Source: Plutella xylostella
Lineage: Eukaryota; Arthropoda; Insecta; Lepidoptera; Plutellidae
Assembly: GCF_932276165.1 (NCBI RefSeq)
Contig: NC_063983.1
Coordinates: 5,215,501 to 5,279,500 of the forward strand
Length of the DNA: 64,000 nucleotides
Reading direction: 5' to 3'
Shown here: positions 1 to 10,700 of the stretch, one piece after another
Position numbering within the stretch: the stretch's first letter is position 1
Layout: each line of letters begins with the position of its first letter
The notes under the pieces: model-generated
What the model was told of the DNA's origin: nothing
Databases searched by the model: none
The model's input: the letters and a program-made list of their open reading frames with translations, nothing else
Made by a program: the position numbers and the translations under genes

Positions 1-576
1 TCGATCGATTTAGAAATTCTTTATTCCTTAAAAGTGGTGGCCGTACACGCTATGCTTCCTATGGAATGTCTGCGCAGCTTTTTTTTTTTTATTGTTCATT
101 TAGGTATTTATAATATTTCTGTGTAACAAGTGTAATAGGTGGATATCTGTCCGTGCCAGTGATCAATGGTAAATGGGGACCACCCCACACACTACGAAAA
201 ACGGTATACCGGCGCCCGGTAAACCTTAGCTTGTATGGTCTACTTAATAAAGGACATTGTTCGGGCTAGTAATTTAGTTTTTTTTTCATCTGGCAATTAT
301 TGCATGAGGTGAGCTTGCATATTCGACATACGAAGTTGTCAAGTTGTCATTTTATTCAACTCATTTTGGGTTAGAAAAACGGGAATTATTTCATTAAAAT
401 TTGTTAAACTAAATGAATTAGGTTTATAATAGTTTAGTGTAAGTGAAGTTGACGGATACAAGTCTATTTCATTTTGATTTTGCCAGTAAATAACAGTTAT
501 TAACGCGGAGACAAAATCGGCTTTGCTGACTGGTGATTTTGTATTGTTTTAGATAAATACAAGCTAACAATAAATA
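1..576. other. 5' flank of Rpn11, no gene seen
   Basis: This is AT-rich DNA with T runs near 79-90 and 279-287. I see no open frame of interest and no clear TATA box or initiator that I would call. It must contain the promoter and 5' UTR of Rpn11, because the start codon follows at 577, but no transcription start can be read from the sequence. Confidence 0.5.
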
Positions 577-1911
577 ATGGATCGTTTACTTCGTTTGGGT
601 GGCGGCATGACCGGGTTGTCGCAAGCACCTCCGCCTACAGATGCCCCCGCGGTGGACACCGCTGAGCAAGTTTACATATCGTCCTTAGCTCTCTTGAAGA
701 TGCTGAAACACGGTCGCGCTGGAGTACCCATGGAAGTCATGGGGCTTATGTTAGGTAAATATACTGTAACGAATGCTAATCATTATGAAAATATCTTTAC
801 ACATTCTATTTATCATAATACAAGAAATGGTCATCAGGCATACTAACATTATCACATTGTATTTTCCAGGCGAGTTTGTGGATGACTACACGGTGCGCGT
901 GATCGACGTGTTCGCGATGCCGCAGACAGGGACGGGCGTGTCGGTGGAGGCCGTGGACCCTGTGTTCCAGGCCAAGATGTTGGACATGCTGAAGCAGACT
1001 GGCCGCCCGGAGATGGTGGTGGGCTGGTAAGTGTTCTGTTCTGGCTCTCTCAAATAGATCCTTTGTGCATATCCCCAAGGTCTTAACTGCCTTCTTAAGC
1101 TTGGGCCACTTTCCACCATGCTGGCTGGTAAGCTAGTTTGTTAGAGAGGATGACTTGCAATTAACTTTATTTTCAGCTGCAAGTTGATTGAAGTTGATTA
1201 TTATTGTGTTACTTTTGACCATTGAAACTGCACAGTGAATTGATGAATTATTGAAATACTCGTGTACTATGGAACTAAATTGAACTAATCCATGTTCTAT
1301 TATATGTCAGGTACCATTCACACCCTGGGTTTGGCTGCTGGCTGTCAGGTGTAGACATCAACACTCAGCAATCATTTGAAGCCCTGTCCGAGCGAGCAGT
1401 GGCAGTTGTGGTGGACCCCATCCAGTCAGTGAAGGGCAAAGTAGTGATAGATGCATTCCGCCTCATCAACCCCAACATGATGGTGCTGGGACAGGAGCCC
1501 CGGCAGACCACCTCCAACCTCGGACATCTGCAGAAGCCCTCAGTGCAAGCCTTGATCCACGGCCTAAACCGTCACTACTATTCCATCAGTATAAACTATA
1601 GAAAGAATGAGTTGGAGCAAAAGATGCTGTTAAATCTACACAAGAAGTCCTGGATGGACGGCCTCACTCTCTCTAACTACAAGGACCATTGCTCCATCAA
1701 CGACACCACCGTCACTGATATGCTGGAGCTGGCCAAGAACTACAACAAGGCACTAGAGGACGAGGAGAAGATGACTCCCGAGCAGTTAGCTATAAAGAAT
1801 GTCGGCAAACAAGACCCCAAGAGGCATTTAGAAGAGAAAGTGGATGTATTGATGTCAAACAACATAGTCCAGTGTCTAGGAGCCATGCTCGACACGATGG
1901 TGTTCAAATGA
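577..1911 (+). CDS. Rpn11: 26S proteasome regulatory subunit Rpn11 (PSMD14), JAMM deubiquitinase
   Basis: Exons are 577-754, 870-1026 and 1311-1911 (stop TGA). The junctions use GTAAAT/CAG and GTAAGT/CAG, and the phases close to 311 residues, matching the usual 308-311. The product is the zinc metalloprotease of the proteasome lid. It removes ubiquitin chains from substrates as they enter the 26S particle in cytosol and nucleus. The MPN+/JAMM signature is complete: the catalytic Glu is E53 in PMEVMGLMLG, and H114, H116 and D127 lie in HSHPGFGCWLSGVD, which is split across the exon 2/3 boundary just before it. The start was chosen because the N-terminus MDRLLRLGGGM is the conserved family start. 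AATAAA signals lie at 1967-1972 and 2066-2071. Intron 2 holds a SINE fragment. The frame is intact and conserved, so this is very probably a functional single-copy gene. Confidence 0.97.
1032..1135 (-). repeat. SINE 3' fragment in Rpn11 intron 2
   Basis: Read on the minus strand, this stretch matches the 3' half of the tRNA-headed SINE seen complete at 39663-39958. The shared core includes CTTTGTGCATATCCCCAAGG and the neighbouring TGCCTTCTTAAG words. There is no tRNA-like head here, so it is a truncated copy. Confidence 0.7.
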
Positions 1912-2276
1912 TGCCTGTGACTGACTATTTGTATCAATTTTTATTTAAGGCTATAGAAAAGTGGCAAATAAAGCAAATCCCGTCTAACAGATCTATTCTT
2001 GTAATCTTGTCTTGTCCACTCAATGTATTATACCTATGTACTAATTTACTTAATTGTATTACAAAAATAAAACAACAGTTTCTTTTATAATAATTTATAA
2101 GTTTTAATGACATAAACTTAATTTTGTTGCTCTCACTAATAGTCCATTGGTATGGCTGATTTTTGCAGATTAATTCTAGACTTTAAAATGTGATGTACTC
2201 GTACATTACCCTATTACTTTATTATCATTGGTGTAGGAATGCTTAAAGATTAAATTTTTCAGGTCATATATTCATT
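1912..2276. other. Rpn11 3' flank, no further gene
   Basis: This holds the Rpn11 3' UTR with two AATAAA hexamers (1967 and 2066), then AT-rich spacer up to the tRNA gene. I see no other feature. Confidence 0.6.
1967..2071 (+). promoter_or_regulatory. Rpn11 polyadenylation signals
   Basis: AATAAA occurs at 1967-1972 and 2066-2071, 56 and 155 bases after the stop codon. Either could direct 3' end formation. Which one is used cannot be told from sequence. Confidence 0.55.
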
Positions 2277-2350
2277 GGCGCCGTGGCTTAGTTGGTTAAA
2301 GCGCCTGTCTAGTAAACAGGAGATCACGAGTTCGAATCTCGTCGGGGCCT
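2277..2350 (+). tRNA. tRNA-Thr (anticodon AGT)
   Basis: The 74-nt cloverleaf has the D arm GGCTTAGTTGGTTAAAGC and the anticodon stem CCTGT/ACAGG around the loop CTAGTAA, giving anticodon AGT (threonine). The T arm contains GTTCGAATC and the discriminator base is T at 2350. The A box and B box are both typical. Acceptor pair 4 is G opposite G where tRNA-Thr(AGT) normally has G-T, so one mismatch is present. It is a stand-alone gene, unlike the tRNA-like heads of the SINEs elsewhere in the window, because no SINE body follows. Confidence 0.9.
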
Positions 2351-3665
2351 TCGTTGTGGAAATAACATTTTGTTCGGGCTTTACATAAATACCTTGAGTT
2401 TTCCGGATACCGAGTTTATATTTTTAGATAGTTGGGGTAGTTATAGTAACGAGTAAACGCGAATTTATATGGCACGGGAGAGTCGCCACCTAGCGGTACT
2501 CGCGCTGTACTAGTTCCGCGTTATACAAATTTGCGTCGATTTTTAATACTCTATCGGTTTCGAAAAACCTACAATAGGCCCTCTGAATTACTTTATATTA
2601 ATAATTTTTTATTTATACTTAATTTATAATGGTTTCCGGAGTTTTTTGGTAGGTAATTATATTAAGGTCAAGGAACAGTAGTACTTCTCTAACGAGAAGA
2701 TTGAGGTATTGAGGTGAGTTGAGGTGTATACTATCATAGAGAAAAGAACACTACGCATGTAATACATAGGCTGTCTAATCTGTGGTGTATACTTACTAAA
2801 CATAAACTTAGGAAACTTATGTACTTACAACTAGTACAACCCAATGCAAGATTTATTTTTGCTGATTATTTATCTTTATGAATGTAATCGTCGGAACATC
2901 TATCTATCCTTATATTACAAAACCAATCGATAACTCTGTCACTTTATCAAATGCTTAGATAAATGTTGGTAGTATACCTAATGTGCTTCATAAGTCAAGC
3001 AGGGGAACCCCGGCATAACAAATAACGTCTATTCATCATAGCCCAGTGGACGTGACCTATCAAATAGACATTATTTACAGTTATATTCAGAATACTTACT
3101 AAATAAATATTTTCAACAATAGTTGTCTTCGCGTTGTATCACATTTTAGGATCTCGTGTTTGGTTTATTGTCTTGTTGAAGCAAATTCATCAACTTTTAG
3201 CATTTTTGCTTAATTCACTCTCTGTAATAACTAATTTTGGATTGTTGGATGAATTCATAAAATAGATGATTCGATCTCTAGGCTTTGATTATAAAGTCTG
3301 TAGGGTTAATCAGTCTTGAAAAACCCAATGTCCGCCATGGATTATAACGGGCTGTGTGATGTGTTTTGTGATATGTTTTATAGGTACACATTGTAGCATT
3401 TACATGGATAGTAGAGTTGTTCCGGCTCGCCTTTGTTCCCATCATGAAACGCCGATGCAATGCAACAGCTACAAATGTGTGCCTAGCTAACTAGCTATCA
3501 AGTTCTATACTAACTGTTGCTTAACATATTGATCGCTAGTTAACAGTTGTTATCAAAACATCCGAGATCCAGCGCGGTCTCAAGGAACTCCCAGGGAGAA
3601 CCCGAGCCCGCGTTGTTATATGGCATTCAATGAGGAACTCCATGGTCTATTATTATATACTTACA
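2351..3665. other. Intergenic spacer, nothing recognised
   Basis: This is AT-rich spacer between the tRNA and the TIR element at 3668. No coding frame, RNA gene or repeat with a clear boundary was recognised. Confidence 0.5.
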
Positions 3666-3667
3666 TA

Positions 3668-4636
3668 CAGTGAAACTATAAAGTCCTGAAATTAAATGAG
3701 GGCACTGCTATCTTTCATGTAGCAACCCTATATAGCGAAACATAACTGACTTTGATACTTGAAATTTTGCCTGTGAACTTCCTACCTATTTATGTATTTT
3801 AAAAACAACTTACCATCCACAAAAATAGCTCTTATACAAGCTAGAAGGTGTTAATATGAAGGCTATAATAGTGAAACCAAAACCAATAAATATTTATTTA
3901 GATAACGTTATTACAACTGTATAAAAAAACTGGATCTGTTGACATAGTAAAGACATCAATTTCTCTATTTGGACGGCCAGTTCTGTTTCTTCCAGGAGTT
4001 AGAAATATTCCATATTTTGCCCTCTTTGGCACGCTGGTCCGATATAACTATAAAATAAAATTAAAAAATCTTTTTGAGTTACACAATGCCCCCCAAATTC
4101 ACACAATGTGAATTTAGTAAGTAAACAAAAAATATATCTTCAAGTATCAAAATGTTAAGGTTTGACTCAACTGAAACCAGATGAAACCTACAATCAGTGG
4201 TATGTAAACAATGTTCGACTTGGGCTCTAAACCTAGGTTTATCGATAAATGAAGCGTTGGTACTAATAAAAAATGAGTTATAACAATTTGTACAATGCTA
4301 CATACCCGTCATACACGCTGTACGAGCGTAAACATCGTCCAAATTCGACAAAATGTGTCCAGATTGATGTTCCGCTAAACATTGTATAAAAACTCGATGA
4401 ATAACTTCACTAGCTTGACTACGAATATTTTTCTTCATCTTCCTAATTGCAACCAAGCGTAAATTGTTGCTTTTATCTCGATTATTCTTATAATTAATAA
4501 GAAAATTAAAAAAAACAGCTAACCGCCTATTGACATAAACAATTGTTATGACTTTTATGTTTCTTTTCTAATGGTGCCAGGCCCCTGAAAATTTTAGTTC
4601 CTCAAACATTAATTTCAGGACTTTATAGTTTCACTG
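3668..4636 (-). mobile_element. Tc1/mariner-like element (969 bp) with transposase relic
   Basis: Inverted ends start CAGTGAAACTATAAAGTCC at 3668 and mirror exactly at 4636. The match runs about 27 bases, and both ends are flanked by TA (3666-3667 and 4637-4638), the target duplication of Tc1/mariner elements. On the minus strand, 4438 to about 4305 encodes a plausible peptide beginning MKKNIRSQASEVIHRVF. It ends at a possible GTATGT donor and resembles the N-terminal helix-turn-helix part of insect mariner-type transposases. A second basic stretch with GRNRTGRPNREID lies at about 3965-4010. No DDE catalytic region is present, so the element is non-autonomous. The TIR and TA evidence is direct. 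The transposase relationship is my recollection of the family and is less certain. Confidence 0.75.
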
Positions 4637-4760
4637 TACTTACCATTGATTAAACTGTCATTCGCACAGGAATCGACAGTTCGACAAAATAAACACTGAA
4701 GAAAAAAAACACTTGAAAATAAAGTTAAAGGAAGTTGTACAAGATAGCCTATAATCTCCA

Positions 4761-7700
4761 ATGGAAAGTCTACAGCAAGTAACATCATCGGGCACCAACC
4801 TGGCGATGCCCGAGGATGGCGCGGGTCAGGGGTCGTCAAACGAGGGCCGCGGGCGCATCCGCTCGGGCACGGGCACCCCGCTCGGCCTCCGCATCGGCAG
4901 TCTCTTCTTGTCCTGGGCGGAAGTTTCAGACATCAACTTCTTGTCGGACTCGCAGATACAACAAATATGTCAGTAACTATATCTTATGTATATTTTACAT
5001 AATGCCGCTAGGTTGAGCGGAGCGGACATCCACCCGTATCAAATATCTTTCAGGTTCCGTCTGGAATACAGACTCGTCTGGATGTTAGGGCTGGTAGTTA
5101 CAATCTTCTGACTCAGTCAGGTAAGCGCGCGCTTCTCACGCCACAGATGCGCGTTCGAATCCCGGCGCTGACATAATATTGTATACCAATGCGTTCTTTG
5201 GAATTTAAGTAGGTACAATGAATACCATCGCTCTTACGGTGAAGGGAAACATCGTGAGGAAACCAAGATTGCTCATCTAGATTCGATCAGAAGCTTCAGC
5301 GTTTCTTCCAGGCATCCCCATCATACCCACGATCGCCTGTAACCAACGATGACAGCTGTATAGCATTTTCATTGACCCCAGTAGTCACTAGCAGCGATGC
5401 ATAGATTCATGCCCACCTATGTTTCAGGCTTGGCGACGAAGTCCCGGCGCACCTCGCAGCGAGGCCTGTCGATATCGTTCGTACCCTCGCAGCTACTGAC
5501 GGAGCTGGACGACAAGATGTTGACCGAAGTGGTGCGTGCATGAATATGTAGAGAGTGAAATTTTATCAGTGTACTGTACTGTACAGGCAGCCAGTCAATA
5601 AACAACACTAAAATGTTGAGTAGGTCATTTTTTAAGTTTAAGTACCTACTTATGCTAAGAAACAGTTTTTCCAAATGTTGTCATCATCATCATCAGGTCC
5701 TGGGGTCCCTAATCAGGGACATAGGGCTCGAAGTGTAGATTTCCACTCTGACCGGTCCTGTGCCACGCCTTCGACTTCGTGCCAGCTCATGCCGAGGGCG
5801 GCTGCCTCCTGCACGACAGTGCGACGCCACGTGGTTTTTGGCCGTCCCCTCTTTCGCTTGCCAGATGCAGCCCACTTTGTCAGGGAGATTTTGGGTGGAT
5901 GGTCTTCGGATCTCCGCAGCGTATGGCCAATCCAGCTCCACTTCTTAAGCCGGATTTCCGAGTCAATTCTCCTCTGGTTGGTCAGTCTCCATAACTCCGT
6001 ATTCGAGATGGTTCGCGGCCAGAATACCTTTAGTATCTGTCTAAGGCATTTGTTGACAAACACTTGTAGCCTTCTTGTTAGGTCATCTCTTACGAATCAC
6101 GTTTCGCAACCATATAATAGTACTGACTTGACGTTTGACTCGAAAATCGGAACTTTAGTGCGGCGAGCGATGACGGAGGAGTCCCAGACGGGCTTGAGCT
6201 GCGCAAAGGCTGACCGGGCCTTGTTGATGCGGGCGTCGATGTCGGCCTCGGTTCCGCCGTGTGGGTCCACGACGCTGCCGAGGTACGTGAATTTGTTCAC
6301 TCTCTCCACGGCCTCCCCGTTTACATGCACGGCGCAATCATCCGACGTGTTGAGACGCATCTCTTTAGTTTTGGAGCAGTTTATGCGTAGTCCATCCTTT
6401 TCTGCTTCTCTGGCGAGGTCGTCAATTTTGGACTGCAGGTGTTGGCGTTTAGTCGATAGCAGACAAAGATCGTCTGCAAAGTCGATGTCCTCTAATTGCT
6501 GTTCTACGCATTACGTCGTCTAGAACCGTTATAAAGAGGAGGGGTGATAGTAAACAGCCTTGTTTGACGCCCGCGGTGACAGGTATAGATTCAATGAGCT
6601 CGCCACAGTGCAGAACTCTGCATGAGGAACCTATGTATAGGCATCGTATCATCGATATGATTTTCTCCGATTGATTGACCACTGTGGTGGTCTAGCATCT
6701 GGAAAATCTTAAAGAAGAAAGGTATCCCGGAGAAAATCATATCCAAATGTTGTTGGTGCAAATATTTTTTTAGTCCTGCCCATGTTAAATACACTCATAC
6801 ATAGGTAAATCTGATAATATTCAGCCTTATGTTCACACGTTCATACACACTTAGTTACTATCCACTTACATACCTACGTTTTACGTTTGTCGTTTTCGCG
6901 CATTTATAAAAGAGTGGTGCTGCACAGTGCACAGCACGTTCGAGTTAGATGGGGTAGCTAGAATGCCTAGGTATATTGAATTTAATATGCAGCTAATATC
7001 AAAGCCATCTGGTCTCATAAACTTTGTGTAAGTCCCAAAATTTCAGGCCGGTTATTAAATGCCTCAGAAAGTTGTCAAAGTTTATGCAAGGTAAACAGAA
7101 AATCGAGGCACGGCATAACTTAGTCATATTATAACATATTTTGCTATTCGGGATTTCGATATAGCCTGCTTGAGTAAGTACCGCTGAACAGGAGTAGATA
7201 GGTACTTATACATAGGTATTTTAATATGACTCTGATTGTAAAAGCCGTAAGGGGTCAAACTTATTAAATTAATTTCATTCAGTTCCACGAAAACGTGACA
7301 ACCCTAATGAACGAAGAGCAATACTGGGGTTGTTTCTACATATTCCCCGAGTTATACAAGGACCAGTACTCCCCGACGGTGAAGATCAGGGGTCGCGGCG
7401 ACATCCCGGCGCTGGTCGACGGGGTGCTGACGGTGGACATGGTCTCCATACACCTGAGCTACTTGAAGCGGACTCCGATTTTGAAAGACTTTGTGTATAT
7501 CAAGCTGAATTTAGCTTCGTTGGTTAGTTTTAATGGCGATTTTTCTATTTGTGTAATCCTGTACGATTTTTTGGGTTCCGTTCCTTAAAAATCCTAAAAT
7601 TTATAAACGGAACCCTTATAGGAATACTTTGTTGTCCGTCTTATTGCCTGTGAAGATTCTTTTCCGTTAAAATTTTTGTAACAGTTATTAAAGGTAAGAC

Positions 7701-10700
7701 TTTTTGGAATACTTCTCAAATACATCTTAACATTTTGATCATCTAGTCTTAGTGCGTTGTTTCCAGCACTTAGTAAACATAGACGTGTTGAAGAACTTTC
7801 GCTACATCGTGTGGCTGGACCTCTCCTCCAATTATCTGACGGACGTCACTGTCCTCGCCCACATGCCGTGCCTCCAGCATCTGTCAGTGAGCTATAATAG
7901 ACTTAGCAGCGTCCTGGAGTATAGCCCTGGTGAGTTACTAGAAGTACCTACTTAGTTTTATGAATAAAACACAAACGTAATCTGCAGTTCGAAGGAAAAT
8001 CTCGCTCATAAAAGAAAATTTACTTAACTCGGCTGAATGGCTGAATGCAAAACATATTGGACCTTATAGGCAGCCCTTTTCTACCGAACCGTGTCCACAT
8101 GGGACTGTTTATTAGTTTTCATAAACTGGGTTTGTAAGTACCTACCACCTAGTATTTATAGATTTTCATTCCAGCCCAGCATTATTTGACTGAAGTCTAC
8201 TACAAATACAACGCGTTGAAAATCATACGTGATCTCACAGACTTTTGGTCGATAACGGTTCTTGATTTGAGTCATAATAATATTAAAAGTATAAGTGGAT
8301 TGGAAAACCTGCAGTGAGTAATAAGATCGTTAGAATATCCGTAAAATAAGTCTTAGGCTGCCTTTCCACCAGAGATGTGCTATGCAGCTATGCTGCGAAG
8401 ATGTGATATCTACGCTACGAAAATATGTGACCGTTTCCACCAATACTACGCTAGGTAGCTGTGCGAGGAAGATGCGCTACGAAGATGCGCCGCCGCAAAG
8501 TAGCTGTGCGAGAAAGATGCGCATCTCGAGCTATGCTATGTATCGATAGTATGGAAACGACGGGCATACTGTAGGTCTGCTCTGCACATACATAGCTAAA
8601 TCACTCGCGATGGTCCATAGCACATATCCATAGCACGCATCCATAGCACGCATCATTCCATACAAAAAACATATCTTAGTTGAATCCGTTTCCACCAGTG
8701 CTAAGCTATGTGCACCAATAATTATGATTGGTGGATATCAAACGCATCCATAGCATCGTAGCATAGCACATCTCTGGTGGAAAAGCACCCTTAGGTACAT
8801 ACAGATCTTACGACAGAAACCGTAGGAAATTGTGTTTTTTAATCACATTTTCATTTCAGTTTTCTACGACACCTGGACTTAGCCTTTAATCACATCAAGA
8901 CACTGGAAAACTTAAATAATCTGCGTTTGCTATGGTTGGATTTGTCGTACAATAACATCTCCTTATTCGAGATATCCGACACTATGGGTTTATGGACGCT
9001 ACTGCACCTGGAGTATCTCAATCTAAATGAAAATAACTTGACATCCATGAGGCTTTTTTCTGGATGTTGCAGGTACAGTAAGGTGCAGAGAAACCTGACC
9101 CCCCTCAGAAACATTGTTACTATGAGAGGGGGGTCAGGTTTTTCTGCACCTGACCGTACCTAATTATTTCCTATGATTCCGTTTCATATATAAATTATTT
9201 AGGGTATTACTCTTTAAAGTCACTGATCATTCTGATCAATGCCATGCCATGCACCCAGTTTACTAGTTATTTCCGCACAAAATACAACGACTATAACTTC
9301 GAAATAAATAAACCCCAAAATCGCCAAACCATCCGCAGACTTCGGGCAGCTTGAAAACATCTGATAGTCGCGTTGCCCACTTACCAGACAACTCTCTCAG
9401 CACAAGCTTGCTTGTGTTGTGGTCCACCAACCCGCACTAGGCCAGCGCGGTGGACTAGGCCTTAAATCCTTGGAAGGAGACCCGTGCCTAAGGAGTGGGG
9501 ACGTGATGGGTCGTGATGATGATGATGATCCGCAGGCTGCGTGAGCTCCACGCTCGCAACAACCGCTTCCACCAACTCCTGGAGCTGGCGGTCTACACGC
9601 GGCAGCTGCAGCGGCTCCAGGTCCTGGACCTGCGAGGGAACCCTGTCTGCGCCATCCCTGGATACAGCGACGTGGTGCTGAACACCTTCAGCTTGCTGCT
9701 GCGCTTGGATGACGCTCTGCTTGATCCCGAGCTTGTGGTTGGTGGTATAGAATGTTTGTTGGATGTGGTCCGATGGTAATTGGGACAGTTTTGCTTCGAG
9801 CTATGCAGTTTGGGTGTCTATAGTTTCTTACGAGTAAAAGTAAAGGAGCCTGCTCAGTGCTCTGTGACATATCACTTGTTCTTGTAATGCCTTTGGTGCA
9901 CCCTGGGCAGACAACGACTGACGTTTATCTCAATGGATAATCGTTTCACTACGGTGACAAAACCTATAGTCTAGCTTTTGTGTTTGTCACTGAAACGATT
10001 AGAAACGAAGGCATGAACCTCTACTGCAAAATGCTAATCATATAACATCCGTATACGTAGCTTCTTCGTACTATTGCCTACCAGCGTACCACACCCATCT
10101 ATCCCCAATGCCATCACCTTCTTCTTTACCCACCAGCGTCAATCCCGCATGGACATGAACCCTGACGTCACAACGCTGGCGACGCGGCGCCTGCTCCGTC
10201 TCCTGTACGTGGAACAACTCTCCCGCGCGCAGGTGTCTCCGCACACGCCGCCCGCGGACTGCACCGAGGTGCCGCTCATTGTGCTGGTCGGGTATGAAGG
10301 GGTCGGGAAAGGTACCAATCGCTATTACCTATAACTTCTTCTTAAAATGAAGAGCCTTGCTTTTACTAGCGTGCTTGATTGCTATGTAATAGCGTGAAAA
10401 TCTTTATCTTCTTCTGCTTTCTTGTAAGATTTAAAAGTTGTCAGAAGAAGTAAATAGTTTGATGATGGTCGAAAAGAATTTAAAGACCGTTCTAAGCTAA
10501 CCTTTGTATAAACAACGCCAGCATCAGTTTAATTAAAACCTGATTCATGATCATGACACTCTTGCTTTATTTTACGCCAATATTTTACAAAAATAGCCTT
10601 GGACTGAAAGGTCCGGTATCAAAGTGTAAATTAAATACTTACCTACTATTGTTTCTGTGCATTTACCACAGACGTCGTTAAACTTTCTACCCGCTTGTGT

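Noticed and set aside
5675..6523. 282-codon plus-strand open frame
   Set aside because: It is the reverse shadow of the minus-strand RTE-type LINE; all RT motifs are on the minus strand.
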